Assembly (NCBI GenBank): GCA_900095095.1
Contig: FMBT01000457.1
Span: 1-64,000 of the forward strand
Origin: Fragilariopsis cylindrus CCMP1102
Lineage: Eukaryota; Bacillariophyta; Bacillariophyceae; Bacillariales; Bacillariaceae
DNA length: 64,000 nucleotides
Direction: 5' to 3'
Within the stretch, counting starts at the first letter, position 1. Each line of letters starts with the position of its first letter. This document shows positions 19,889 through 32,319 of the stretch, piece by piece. The notes below the pieces were generated by a model that was not told the DNA's origin, ran no database searches, and saw only the letters and a list, made by a program, of their open reading frames with translations. The position numbers and the translations under genes were made by a program.

Positions 19889-21078
19889 ATGAAATTTGAC
19901 TTCGCTTTCGTCTTCGTTTTCGGCCTTTCCTTGTCGGCAAAGGAAGCTTTCGGCCAGGACTCTTGCATGGGCAACTCTCAGTGCAACAGCAACGGCTGCA
20001 CTTACGGCTATGTCGCTGGCAATGCCAAATTGGTAAGTAATGGCGCAAACCGTGCGATCGATAATGATTGTTTGTCACTTCAAGTGTATACGAATATAAA
20101 ATCTCACTGTTCGATATTCTCCCTAGACCGTTACAAACTGCGCCGCAGAGTTCTCCTTCATTAGTCTTTCTGGGAATGGCGAAATTGATGTCCCCAGCAG
20201 CGTCACTTCCGTGACTGGCAGTGATATCTCCGGCAGCGGATGCTTGGCTACAGAGAGCTCGGGCACGTCGGTTTCGGCTCCCACTTCGGGCAGCGGCAGA
20301 ATCGTAAATGGCGGATCATGCGGTTTGTGCATCGCCGGCGATAACCCGCTTTGGTCTTGCACGAAGGACCAAACCGTCCTCGCACGCGATGTCAGCATCG
20401 GCGACTCTATTCGCGTCGCAGCGGCAAAAAAAGATGGCGGCATGACATGCAGCGACGTTTACTATGTGTACCATCACGGGGGATTGTCGCCTGCCTTGCG
20501 CATCCACGTGACCAGCGACGATCAACCCGATAAGACTTCCTCCTTATCGGTGAGCCGTAACCACATTTTGTATGTCGGAACATCCTTTGAGGTAAGGTAC
20601 ACTACAGCATTCACGGAACAATAGTTTTTCTTCCATTTATTGCCCTTTCGTTGTATACATATATCTCCGATAATTTCTTCTCAGCCGTTCCTCTGATTTT
20701 TCTTATTTTCCGCAGGATCGCCTTCCTGTTCTCTCTCAAGAAGTCGTTCCCGGTGACAATCTCGTTACCAGCAAGGGACACGTTCATATCGTCAAGATTG
20801 AAACCGATTTTGTGGACATGGTCAATGTCTTAACCGTCGATCCTCATTTGGAAATCCAGACCGGAAATGATGGTTTGGGCGAAGGCAATGTCATCATCTC
20901 TGCTCATTCCAACGACGAAGAAGCGTACGGAAGGATCTTCGCCCCCGTCAAGTATGCCTACTGGGCGTTCGGTCCTAACGCCGTCGAATACATGAAACCG
21001 ATGTTTGATTACATCGATGCATCGATGACCAAGCCGGGCACCATCCGTGCTGTGGCCGATAAAATGTTGTATGCCTAA
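19889..21078 (+). CDS. secreted Hint (Hedgehog/intein-type) domain protein
   Basis: Exons 19889-20032, 20127-20591 and 20716-21078 join in phase to 323 aa. A signal peptide (KFDFAFVFVFGLSLSAKEAFG) is followed by a Cys-rich region with C53, C88 and C113. The Hint domain appears to start at C116: CIAGDNPLW, a D-x-T-V strand with DVSIGDSIRV, DVYYVYHHGG, SVSRNHILYVG (block-B-like His194), VVPGDNLVTSKG and VIISAHSND. This is the order of Hog/Hint modules, which cleave themselves through an N-terminal Cys. No cholesterol-transfer region is recognisable, so simple autoproteolysis is the likelier outcome. Third positions are clearly richer in C/G than in most neighbours, suggesting high expression or a different origin. 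A plain extracellular protein with a decayed Hint fold is possible. Confidence 0.82.
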
Positions 21079-21333
21079 TTAATGGCAAAGGGGGCACGAG
21101 TGAGTCTCGAGAAGTAAGAAAAAGGAAGCCCATGTGTAGCCAAACAGAAAGTGATGATAATTAGCCAAAAGTTAGTGTTTATTCTTTGTAGTTTCCTTAC
21201 TCTCCCGCTCCATCACACAGCGCTGGATTATCTCGCAGTATGTAAAATAAAGTGATGCTGTTGTCTTTCACCTTTGCCATGACATTTATCAAAAAGAAAA
21301 GATAAAAGAAAGAAAAGATAAAAGATAAAATCA

Positions 21334-21399
21334 TTAACACCATCTAATATTGTGAAGACAAAAACACACAAGACAACAGAAACTAAAATCTGATTCGTT

Positions 21400-21432
<33 letters not shown>

Positions 21433-21975
21433 GTTCTTGCGTTTGCTGCGACCCGCGGAGGATGCTGCTGCTTTCTTTTTCTTGGTCCCTGTTTTTTTCT
21501 GTTTCTTGTTATTCGTTGTCTTCTTCTTTTTCTTTACAACCTCTTCTTCTTCTTCTTCACTACTGCTATCTTCTGCATAGCTGATAGCTTTCTTCTGCGA
21601 TGATGATCGTCTACTAGTAGGGCGTCCAGTAGTAGTAGAAGTAGTATTAGTGGTCACGATTTCTTCTTCTTCCTCGTCGTCGTCGTCGTCGTCGTCGTCG
21701 TTTTCTTCGTCATCATTATCATCATCATTGGAGGATGTTATTACAACAATATCGTTCCTATAATTGTTGTAATCATTCACCAATGCTGCACATTCTGTTT
21801 CGGTAATATCTTCGACATCACCATCTTCATACTGGACAAAATACCATCCGTTTTCCTCATCAAATGATTCGATCGTACCATTATAATATTCACCATCCTC
21901 AAATAATTTTCGAATACCGACCGTGCCATCCGCCACGAATTTAGGTACTACCAGTGTCGTTGTCGTCTTGGTCAT
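21334..21975 (-). CDS. Tudor-like domain acidic/basic protein
   Basis: The 213-aa frame starts at the ATG at 21975. Residues 10-60 (VADGTVGIRKLFEDGEYYNG, TIESFDEENGWYFVQYEDGD, VEDITETECAALV) match the Tudor-like fold seen in plant and algal chromatin proteins, in which Y-x-G-x-I and Y-x-V-x-YEDGD-x-E strands form a methyl-lysine-reading barrel. The rest is low complexity: Asp/Glu runs, a Lys-rich patch (VVKKKKKTTNNKK, TGTKKKKAAA) and another Asp run. Nuclear location is inferred. The last 20 residues (CCLVCFCLHNIRWC) look unlike protein and may be read-through past an unseen splice donor. Confidence 0.65.
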
Positions 21976-21978
21976 TTT

Positions 21979-22421
21979 TTGTTTTGTTTTTGCCGATTAC
22001 TTACTTGCTTTGCTTATAAGTCACCTTCTTCCCAACTCTTAGTTACTAATAGACTTTAGCAAGACTACTTCGAACCAACTGGTTGTGGATATGCCTTTAG
22101 TAAAACATTGCATTATTTATATGAACTTCTGCTTCGTTAAGTTGTTTGTTGTGTTACTCAAAGCGCGCCAAAAAAGAAAAAGAAATCAATACCGTCGTCA
22201 TACAGACACTACTGTAGTACCATTTTGGTCCACTTCTGACGCTGGCAATACAGTATGTAACATGCCAAGAACATGCCAACATGCCAACAGGACAACATTA
22301 TCGATCATCTCGTCTGCCTATTCTTATTCGAACAAAATACAAGTTCGAAATGAAGTAGAGAAGAGCAGGAATAAAGTCGCAGCATAGCTAGCAGTACACT
22401 ACCAGGAAGAATATATACGTC
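21979..22421. other. divergent intergenic region
   Basis: Spacer between the Tudor-like gene and the hydrolase gene, presumably holding both promoters. No other supported feature. Confidence 0.5.
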
Positions 22422-22537
22422 ATGTTTCTTGTCGTCATACGCCGACTACAATTAGTAATCCTATCTACATTAGTGGTGGTATCATTATTAACAACAACAA
22501 AGACGACGACATTCGGGTTTTCAGTTATTTCTTCATT

Positions 22538-22569
<32 letters not shown>

Positions 22570-24161
22570 TTTCATCATCATTTTCACCAGCAGCAGCAGC
22601 ATTGCAACGTTCTGGACTAGGAAGAAGAAATCGTTGTTACCTGTACAATAACAACGCAGCCACAGTAGCAAAGAGCAGTAATAAAATACCCAAAACTGCT
22701 ACTGCTCCTACTACTAAATTTCCAATACTAACATCACGGAGGAATATTATCGGTAGTACATCCTTTTCGGTTTGGGCGGCGTTTATGACAACAAGTAATT
22801 TACTTTTTGCTACTACCCCAGTAGCAGCAAGCGCAAGCACATCTCCTACAACTCCTACTTCTTCTTTTACAATGTCTACTGGTACCAACAACAATAATGA
22901 TAATTCCGTTTCTAATGATGACAATGGAACTACAATAGCAACAACAATCGCATATAAAACAGTTGCATTGCCTACCAAAGAATTTGGTATTGATATTCCT
23001 GTAGCGTGCTGGTACCCTGTTCCTACTACTTCTACTACCAATGAAATTGATTCCTCATCTTCATCTTCATCTACGTCTACGTCTATCAAATACAATTATC
23101 GGATTTCTCTTCGAAGGATTGGACAATTATTGGCGAAATGGGATTTTATTCCAGATTTTATTTCACGTGACTTTACTTTAGATCCGTCCATATCGTTATC
23201 ACCATCATCGAAAATTCGTGTTGTGGATGGTCGGAACATTTCGATTCCTCCTCCCGCTGCCGCACCACCAACAATAACAACAGCTACTGCTGCCGATGGT
23301 ACGAAATTAGTTTTTTTAGCTCATGGATTCTTAGGTAGTCGATTAGATCTTGCTTACATCGCAGAAGATTTAGCACGACAAGGTTTTGTTTGTATTGCAC
23401 CAGAATATCCAGAATCATTAGAGGCCTCATATCCAAGATTGGATGGTCTTACTCGGACTGTTATCAATGACAATCTTCTTCGATGCATACAACAACAACA
23501 ACAACAACAACGTGATGATTCTGATTCTAATTCTAATGATGCATCATTATTTAATATGATCCCGAAACCGATCATTTCTTATTCTGCTATTGGTCATTCC
23601 TTAGGATGTTCTACTGTTTTACAAATCGGAGATAATTCATGGAATCGAATTTTAATGGGAAGTGGAAAGGCACCGGAGATACCGTCGTCGTCGTCGTCAT
23701 CGTCATCGACATCGACTAATAACAATAGTGTAGGTGGTCGTCTATTATTTATATCTTCGATCAATGATGGACTTACAAAATGGTCAGGTGGAATAAAAGT
23801 ACCAGATGGATATACTATGTTGAAAGAATCTCAACTAAGTAGTAGTAGTAGTAGTAGTAGTTCAAGTAGTAGTGGTACAAGTAATAATGATGAAACCAAG
23901 ATGCAACAACAACAAATAATAATACCAGACCGTGCCGCATTAGTATTTGATCGACAAGATGCACCGAATCATATTTCATACTTATCAGCAAATACTAATG
24001 ATGCGATGCTTTCTTTCTTATCACCTCTATTACCGATAACAAATGCATTAGGTATTCCAGTATTAGATTTTGATAAGTATATGATAAGTCGAGATTCGAC
24101 TCGAACAGGAAACATTCTAAAGCCATTAATATCAAATTTCTTATTGTCGGCAAAACCCTGA
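22422..24161 (+). CDS. PAF-acetylhydrolase-like alpha/beta hydrolase, probable thylakoid-lumen targeting
   Basis: A single exon of 579 aa. The hydrolase core has the oxyanion strand LVFLAHGFLGSRLDLAYIAEDLARQGFVCIAPEYPE and the nucleophile elbow GHSLG (Ser393). DGLTKW and APNHISYLS may supply the acid and the His. This arrangement fits the PAF-acetylhydrolase/plasma-lipase family, which cleaves short or oxidised acyl chains from phospholipids. The N-terminus has a signal-type stretch (VVIRRLQLVILSTLVVVSLL) with a later FGFS motif like the plastid ASAF site. About 100 residues in comes RRNIIGSTSFSVW with a hydrophobic core and VAASA, a good Tat-type lumen signal. Lumen location is inference. 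Ser and Gln runs (TCA, AGT and CAA repeats) sit in loops. Confidence 0.83.
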
Positions 24162-24339
24162 TAAAAAAATATAAATAATTAACTCTGATTTTTTTTGATA
24201 TATGATTTTTAATGTAATTTATTTAAATATGCATAGTCAATATTATTCTCGCACGCATTTATCTTTATTTAGCTCTTCTTTCATTAAATTTTCCGATGTG
24301 TTGCGAAATAATAGTGGTGAAATAATACAGCAGTATCTA

Positions 24340-27300
24340 TTAATTAAACGGTGGTGTCTCGGAGAAATCTTCTTGGTATCCAGGATAGCCTGCTGGCGAT
24401 GGAGATGGGTTGGCATAATCATTATCGGTTGGTTGTGCGTATTCATCATTTGTTGGATTGCTGTATCCTCCATCAAACGTCTTGTACACATCGATTCCAG
24501 CCTCATCAGCATCTACGGCAATTGAATCTCCATCTCCATATTGACCATCTAAAATTCCTCGAGCGACGACAGTTTCGAGTTGCTTCTGGATAACACGCTT
24601 CAATGGGCGAGCACCGTATACGGGATCAAACCCAACATCCGTTAAATAGTCTAGTGCTGCATCAGAAACGGCAATAGTAATTTCCTTATCGTCGAGACGT
24701 TTCTGGAGTCTATTGATTTCCAACTGGACAATCTGACGGAGGGCAGGCTTGTCAAGTCTATTGAAGATAACATGCTCGTCGATACGGTTCAAAAATTCTG
24801 GTTTGAACTTCTCCTTCATGGCTTGAGATACACGTGCTTTCAACATTTCTTTTTCTGTCTCCGTTCCGTCACCGCTCAAGTCTAAAATGTCTTGACTTCC
24901 GACGTTACTGGTGAAAACAATTAGCGTATTACGGAAATTTACGCTGGTGCCTTTACTGTCGGTCAGACGACCATCATCTAGAAGCTGCAACATAACATTG
25001 AATACGTCAGGATGAGCCTTTTCCATCTCATCAAAAAGTAACACAGAATAAGGTTTGCGACGAACAGCATCAGTAAGTTGACCTCCTTCATCATATCCGA
25101 CATAGCCAGGCGGTGCACCTAACAATCGAGCTACCGTATGCTTCTCCATGTATTCGGACATGTCAATACGGATAATAGCATCCTCGGAGTCAAACATAAA
25201 TTCGCTCAGTGCCTTACAGAGTTCAGTCTGCACAATAAAAACAACACCAGTAAATAAATAGACAGAGTTAGTACCACTGTGCCAAGATCATAAATCGAGT
25301 CAGTCAGTCACGTTTTTTAATTTATCTTTTTCGTTTCTTACCTTTCCTACTCCAGTAGGACCTAAGAAAATTAAGGATGCAATGGGTTTCGTGGGATCGT
25401 TAAGACCGGCTCGAGAGCGTTGCACGGCCTCAGTGACCACCGAGACGGCTTCATCCTGACCGATGACGCGGTTCTTCAAATTTTCCCCCATGTTGAGGAT
25501 GCGACTTCGTTCACTTTCTAGAAGCTTTGTTGGTGGAATTCCAGTCCAAACTGCGACCACAGCGGCGATATCATCTGCGACTACTTCATCACGGAGCATA
25601 CGCTCTTCGTCACCTCCTGCCATACCCTTTTCTTCCGCAACAGCTTCTAGTGTAGCTAGTTCTTCCATTAACGGAGGTAATTTTGCATATTTCAATTCCG
25701 CCGCTTTGTTAAGATCGAACTCCCGTTCGCACTTCTCAATTTCGAGGTTGACTGATGCAATATCAGTTTTGACAGTCTTGATACGATCGACGCCTCCCTT
25801 TTCGGCCATCCATTTTAGATTAAGTTCTGTTTGTTGAGTTTGTAGTTCTTCTAATTCTTTGTCAATCCCTTTCAGACGCACACCTTCGTCGATTTTATCT
25901 ACAGTCTCCTCGCTAGATTCAAAATCGGATTGGAGTGACAGACGCTCCATTTCCAATTGAATGACACGACGATCGATTTCATCGAGGATGGTAGGTTTAG
26001 AGGTGAGCTCGTTCTTTAACTTAGCACAAGCTTCGTCAACCAAATCGATTGCTTTGTCAGGAAGGAAACGATCCGGAATGTACCGATGGGAGAGTTTCGC
26101 AGCAGCGAGGAGTGCCTCGTCACGGATACGGACACCATGATGGGTTTCATATCGAGGCTTAAGACCTCGAAGAATACTAACAGTATCCTCGGGTGTCGGC
26201 TCGTTAATCATGACTTGTTGGAAACGACGCTCCAAAGCCTTATCTTTTTCTATGTATTTACGGTATTCGGTGATTGTGGTTGCGCCGATACATCTAAGTT
26301 GTCCACGAGCAAGGGCGGGCTTTAACAAATTAGAGGCGTCCATCGACCCTTGGGCAGCGCCTGCCCCAACAACGGTATGCATCTCATCAATGAATAAAAC
26401 AATTTCTCCATCACTTTGCTGGACTTCCTCCAAAACCGATTTTAGTCGTTCTTCGAATTCACCACGCATACTGGCTCCGGCTACCAACGCTGCCAAGTCT
26501 AGTCCAATTAGTTTACATCCCTGCAAAGTGTCAGGAACATCGCCTGCAACCATTCGTAGAGCGATACCCTCAGCAATTGCGGTCTTTCCCACTGTTATAT
26601 AGATATTAATTTCAAACGATAAATAATAGTAATAGACAAAAATATACATCTGGTCAGATAAAGGATAAAACACAGCAGAAGCTAATGGTATTCAAAAATA
26701 AGTGAAAGGATACTACCAGCTACAATTTTCTCATTTTTTCTACCTACCACCTGGATCACCGATTAATACAGGGTTGTTCTTGGTTCGACGACTCAAGATT
26801 TGAATTGCTCGTCGAATTTCGTCATCTCGACCGATGACAGGATCGAGCTTTCCCTCTTCGGCCCGTTCGGTGAAATCAATGCCATACTTCAACAAAGCTT
26901 CATAATTTTTCTCAGCAGATCGTGAGATGATCGGTCCAGCCTTTGTTCTGATCTTAGTCACCACATCGGAAAGGTCAGTGTATTTGATATCTTGTTTTAA
27001 AAAGGCGGCGGTGGTAAATTTATCGTCCTCCTTGACCAGTCCCAGTAATAATGTCTCAGCTGAGACGAAGGAATCTCCCAATGTTGACGTGGCGCTTCGT
27101 GCAGCCTCCAAGACCTTGGGGAGATTATAACCCATGGTTTTCTGGACGGAGCCCGTGTCACCTTGCATTTTAGGTTGACCGGCGAGGAAGGTCTCTAATT
27201 CCTTTCTTAGGACAATAACGTTACAACCAGCACTTTTCAAGACCTTTTCGACGGCCTTCTGAGCTGATACGGCATCATCACCAGCTTTATGCTTAGCTGG

Positions 27301-27663
27301 ATTGAGCAATAGGTCCAATAAAATGGGACTCTCTACTGTGGATGTCTGATAGAAATCGGCCGCCTTGGTAAGAGCGGCGACGACAGACCAACCAGCCTCG
27401 GTATACTTCTGCTCATTGAAATCGTCAGAGGACATACGTAAAGCAGTAATACCGCCCTTCTTCTTTTGATTCGAAGTGATATGTCGACTATTGACTATTC
27501 TGTTTGACCCCAAAAAGGAAGAGCTTAAAGGATCGACGCGTGTCAAACCGCTACTGTGTCGAGGTGTGGCAGGGACAAAAGCTTCCGTCGAAAGAACACT
27601 GAAAGCAGTAGTCGCCGATAGCATAGCAAGAACCGCGGAACGCTGTTTATTTACAATCATCAT
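24340..27663 (-). CDS. clpB: plastid ClpB/Hsp100 disaggregase, three exons
   Basis: ClpB is a hexameric AAA+ disaggregase working with DnaK. Exons are 27663-26748, 26591-25342 and 25227-24340; both introns fall in Walker A motifs (GDPG|VGKT near residue 305, GPTGVGK|T near 722). The total is about 1017 aa. The N-terminus has a signal sequence and STEAFVPA, a plastid-import motif. Then come the Clp N-domain, NBD1 (Walker B LFIDEMHT), a coiled-coil M-domain ([20 protein letters not shown] through [15 protein letters not shown]) that separates ClpB from ClpC, NBD2 ([15 protein letters not shown], sensor FTSNVGSQ) and the C-terminal D2-small domain ([14 protein letters not shown]). About 75 residues of Asp/Tyr/Pro-rich tail ([20 protein letters not shown]) follow; this is unusual for ClpB and its role is unknown. 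Confidence 0.93.
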
Positions 27664-29574
27664 CGTCGTTGTTTATTATTTCTTCTTCTTGACTTCAACT
27701 GGATTTTGTTCTCTCTCAGCTTTAGTGCAATAAAAATGATGTGTTTATTTTTATGTTTTATTTATTTATGATGATCGATGTGAATAAAATGTTTTGCGCT
27801 CATTTATTTTTTGAATTTTACGGATGCAGATTTTCAAAAAATTGCCGTCGTTCTTGTTAGACAGATGAATTTAGAATTGCCCCCGTTTATTGTTTTTTCT
27901 TCGAAGATCGTTGACTCAGTCCTGCTTGCTAGTACAGTACACTTTTCTCTTCGTCCCCCTTTTCTTCGAAACTCCGAAATGCTTCAAACACAGCCAGCCA
28001 CGTGAACAAAATGCTCAAATCCGGCCTGCGCGTAAGATGTGTACAGTATTATGTTTTCTTGACACCACTACTTTTTCAAACACGGCCACATTCAACACGT
28101 GGACAAAGAGAGCACAGCACGGATGTGAAAATAAAAATTGCGAAATTTAGATTTGCCTTTCCCCAATGCTTTATGATTGCTACCAGAGAAATTATATGTC
28201 GACAGCAACATTCCCTTGCTTTTGCTGCTCGCTTCTTTCAGACTCCTTGTGTCCAAACCAAGATGAAAGATAGATCTCTAGAGTGAACCATATCTTGTGA
28301 CAAGAGATGACTGATGAGTTGAGTTTTGGGAAACTCAACAAGATTCTATTCTTGTTGACGACAACATGACATGTCAATCACCACTCGGTTATTGGACCAA
28401 TGATGATACCATACACACTAACATTGGGCATTGGACGGCATCTTGTTGTATGTAATCTGCTGCTGCAGCTATAATTACAATCACAATTGCAACTGCAACT
28501 GCAACAGCTGCAACAGCTGCAACTGCAACTGCAACTGCAACCATTACCACTACACCTACAACGTCAACAGCAGTGGCAGATTTGGATACACAGCGATGAT
28601 ATGTGTGCCATGGATGCTATCCAACATGACCATGATGATATTGAGCACAATAGGTGGGAAAAGCGACTATGATTAAAAGGGATGTCATGACATATGTATA
28701 CATAATATATATATATATATGTATATGTATGCCAATCTTCTTGGAATAGGAGAGAGTGTTTTTAAAATTTCAACCACAATAAGAAGTGTGGGTGGACATT
28801 TGGTCTTTTTGCTATTGAATTGACCTTTATTATTGTTGTTTGTTGCTTGATTGACTGACCACCATAGTTCCCTGTGCCAGCAAGTGGTGGAGTCCAAGTT
28901 CCATCCTTCCAAGTTGCTCATCAACTATTCCAAAGCCTTCATTGTAAAGCTTTTTTTGGTTTGTTTTGTCAACATCATATCATGTTAGTTGGCTCCTGTC
29001 TGTATATATATCACATTCAAGATGTCACAAAGCCTCTTGATTTGAGCTAGACTGATATAAGCTGTAATGGAATGTCTTGAAGTTCATTTCTTTTTCACTG
29101 TGACATACTACTCTCTTCCTTTTTGTTCCCTCCTACTGTAGATAAGTTGTACTTGTACAAGTACTTGTAGGTCCTACTGTACTACTAGTAGTACATAGAT
29201 TCTATTAGAATAAAGGAATGCACGAGAGCTGTCTGGCCCTCGACCGTCGTTCTGAAAAGTGATTGTTATTGTTTTTGTGTGAACAAGAGATCGAACCTCA
29301 CAATCGAACGTTCTTGCAGAGTTTAGGCAGAGCTGAAGAATACGCTGAAGCAAGCAACGAAACAAAATCAAAAAAGAGACAACAATAAAAATCTGAAGCA
29401 GAAGGGATATTCATTTTGAATAGCAAATAGATACTGAATACGGTAGCTTATCAGTGACTGTTATCACCAATTCGCTAGCTAGTTGCGTCTATCATTTCTT
29501 TTCGTCCCTTCAAGAGTGCCATAGTAGTAGAAGAAGTATCTACCATACAAAAAAAAAAAACAATCGTCATAACA
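27664..29574. other. intergenic between divergent ClpB and bL21m genes
   Basis: Nearly 1.9 kb without a supported gene. It contains a CAACTG hexamer repeat at about 28485-28541, a TA-rich tract at 28706-28720 and a GTACTTGTACAAG palindromic stretch near 29150-29165. Frames through the hexamer repeat are compositional artefacts. Confidence 0.55.
28485..28541. repeat. CAACTG/CAGCTG hexamer repeat
   Basis: Nine or so CAACTG units with two CAGCTG variants in the middle. Confidence 0.9.
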
Positions 29575-30822
29575 ATGCATGCCACAACCGCATCCATTAT
29601 TGCTCGGCGTGGTTGTTGTACGATATCATCTCCTTTCCATACGAGGACAATAACAGCAATAGCGACAGTTACAACACCACAACTATATTTACCGGCACAA
29701 CCACAGCAGAAACGCCATTTTGGTGGATTATTTCTAGTAAATGAAAATAATCATTATTTAAGAAGTAATAGTATTCGACGTGAATTTTCATCCACGACGA
29801 CGACGACGGATATTACGGCTGCTGCTGAAGGTGATGAAAATGACGATAATGCTGCTGGTGGGGTCGGTAATTTTGCTGTAATTGACCATTCTGAGGCCTA
29901 CGGAATGGCCATGGAGGGACGTCATGGACAACAATTAGCTTTAGCACGATTAGAGGGTATTGGAAAAGATAATCTACCATTCGATCCGTTCTTAGAGGAA
30001 GAAGAACAGCTACTAGAAGAAGAAGAACGTCAACAGCAACAACTCTTAGAGGCAGATGGAGGAGAAGAAGGAGATGCTAAGAATAACAATTCCATGAGAG
30101 ATACAGACCACGATGATGAGTATGATGATGAGTACGACGAGGACGATGATTTTGATGACGAGGAGGAAGATGATGATGATGATGATGATGACGAGGAGGA
30201 TGAGAATAATGATAGTATTTACAATCGTGATGGATCACTTCGAAGGAAAAAATCAACATTGGCAACACTTCGTGCTGGTTATCCCGCGGGTGGATTATTT
30301 GCAGTATTGGAAATTGTTGGTTCTCAACACAAGGTAACGACCGATGATTTATTAGTCGTCCATCGATTACAACCCGTTGATCAATATAAGATTGGTTCGG
30401 TACATACCTTCGGCGGCGAAGGTGATAATTCTAAAAATATTCTTTTAGTTGGATCAACTCATCTTACCATAGCTGGTATGCCATACGTGCCTGGTGCAGA
30501 AGTTGATGTTATGGTAGAAGAAATTACACAAGATGCTAAGGTTATTATCTTCAAAAAACGTCGTAGAAAGCATTCACAACGAAAGAATGGTTTTCGACGT
30601 GATTTGACATTACTACGTATTTTGGATATCCGGTTACCCGAACAGTACAAAGACCATAAATATGTTGGAAGAGATAGTGTAGATGAAATAGACCATAACG
30701 AACTAGAAGACGCAGACAACAGTCCTGATACTACCGTCATTTCGCCATCATCAGAAAATACTGTTAAATTTGATAATAATGAGAAGGAAGATGTAGGACA
30801 ATTAAAATTAGCTAAACAATAA
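29575..30822 (+). CDS. ribosomal protein bL21, mitochondrial type
   Basis: A 415-aa single exon. Residues 235-350 are the bL21 fold: GGLFAVLEIVGSQHKVTTDDLLVVHRL, YKIGSVHTFGGEGDNSKNILLVGSTHLTIAGMPYVPGAEV and AKVIIFKKRRRKHSQRKNGFRR, which is the basic 23S rRNA-binding end (consensus KY-x-RRK-x-RRK-x-GHRQ). The N-terminus (HATTASIIARRGCC, PFHTRTITAIATVTTPQL) is Arg/Ser/Thr-rich without a signal peptide or ASAF motif, favouring mitochondria over the plastid. A long Glu/Asp/Gln-rich insert (residues 130-225) and an acidic tail make it much larger than bacterial L21 (about 103 aa). Such extensions are typical of mitochondrial ribosomal proteins in these algae. Confidence 0.87.
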   Translation: MHATTASIIARRGCCTISSPFHTRTITAIATVTTPQLYLPAQPQQKRHFGGLFLVNENNHYLRSNSIRREFSSTTTTTDITAAAEGDENDDNAAGGVGNFAVIDHSEAYGMAMEGRHGQQLALARLEGIGKDNLPFDPFLEEEEQLLEEEERQQQQLLEADGGEEGDAKNNNSMRDTDHDDEYDDEYDEDDDFDDEEEDDDDDDDDEEDENNDSIYNRDGSLRRKKSTLATLRAGYPAGGLFAVLEIVGSQHKVTTDDLLVVHRLQPVDQYKIGSVHTFGGEGDNSKNILLVGSTHLTIAGMPYVPGAEVDVMVEEITQDAKVIIFKKRRRKHSQRKNGFRRDLTLLRILDIRLPEQYKDHKYVGRDSVDEIDHNELEDADNSPDTTVISPSSENTVKFDNNEKEDVGQLKLAKQ

Positions 30823-31306
30823 TATAATACATGATTATAAAATTAAAATGAAACAAAATGTTTAATTTTTATTATCTTATTCGATTTTCCATAGTGATTG
30901 ATCATTTGTTTGCCCTCATAATCAAGAAATATGTACCATATTATCATACCTTGCATTGAATTGCAAATGATTATCTGTTGTTGTGACAACAATCAGTCCA
31001 AATTTAACCCAGCACCATCAAAATACAATTAAATTGAGTGTGCAAATATCAACTTGTCGTCTTCTATTATTGTGGTACCAGTGAAAAAGCATTATTCATG
31101 TACGAATCACTTTTATAAAGAAAGTGTGAGTATTTTTGAGACAGGCAACTGTGCAATATCTAAAGATAGTGGGTGGAACAATAATGAATTTGCATATGAA
31201 AGTGACCTAAAAACTATGCACATAATATAATGGAAAACCCCATGTAATAATATTTGTGGCAGGCTATGATACAATTTACCATTTACCACACATACACACA
31301 CTACAC

Positions 31307-31343
<37 letters not shown>

Positions 31344-32319
31344 TACACTACACACACTACGCACCACATTACACTATATGAATCAAAACTACTAACTAAT
31401 ATCCTACTGCCAGAACAGAACAGAACCGTGGTACAAAAAATCTTCAAAATATAGTCATATATCTGAAAAATCCGGTCCAACAGACATTACATGTGTGTAA
31501 ACAGACGGACCAATGGTGGTACTTGCAAAGCATACATAGTTACTCTTATGAATACTGTATGCTCTCCTTGACAATTCTCAAACTTGATTCCAACTCTGAA
31601 TAATTCATCATTCCTTGTCAACTACATCTTGTACAAGAAACAACTCCACAATCTGTCGTTATAAATTGATTGTTTGTACTGTACATAAAAAAATAAGTGA
31701 GGGTGATTGGTGCATAACTTCAGACGTCGTTGTGCGTTTTGTGGATTAATGAGAGAGAGTTTTAGATTTTTAGGTTAAACAGAACGCGACCAAATTTAGT
31801 CGCATTCTTATTGGTTACCTATGAGAACACGTCATCAAGGCATTTTCGAATTTTACTACGTTTTCACACGAACTAGATTTTCGTGACAACAAAGTTGTCA
31901 AAGAGGAGGTGCGAAAAATAAAATGCAACGGCATTAAATTGCTTTTTGTGGACGATTGATTGAGAATGATGTGATGAGAAAATAGAAAATAGAGTTCTTT
32001 TTAACAGTACCGCATGGAAAAAGGCATATCGATCATTCTACATTTGGCGATCACAAAACCAATCAATTATGTTATGTTGATGTGACACGTAACATCTCTC
32101 AACGCTCGGGCATTCACTCTAAAACATCAACAAAACAAGCAAGACCAAAACATCACTTTTCGCGCTTATTCCTATCTGTATCGACGACGAGACAACCAAC
32201 ACTCTCACAAAACACAAATCAGCAAGAACTCACAAGGCAGTAAACAAACAAAATAAAAACCACATTAACCAATACTCAATAATCAAGAACAAGCAAAGCA
32301 AATCGCACATAAATACAGT
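30823..32319. other. intergenic with hexamer repeat
   Basis: No supported gene. A CATACA hexamer repeat lies at about 31297-31348. The stretch 32100-32310 is probably the 5' region of the next gene. Confidence 0.55.
31297..31348. repeat. CATACA hexamer repeat
   Basis: About seven CATACA units flanked by CACTACACA variants. Confidence 0.9.
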
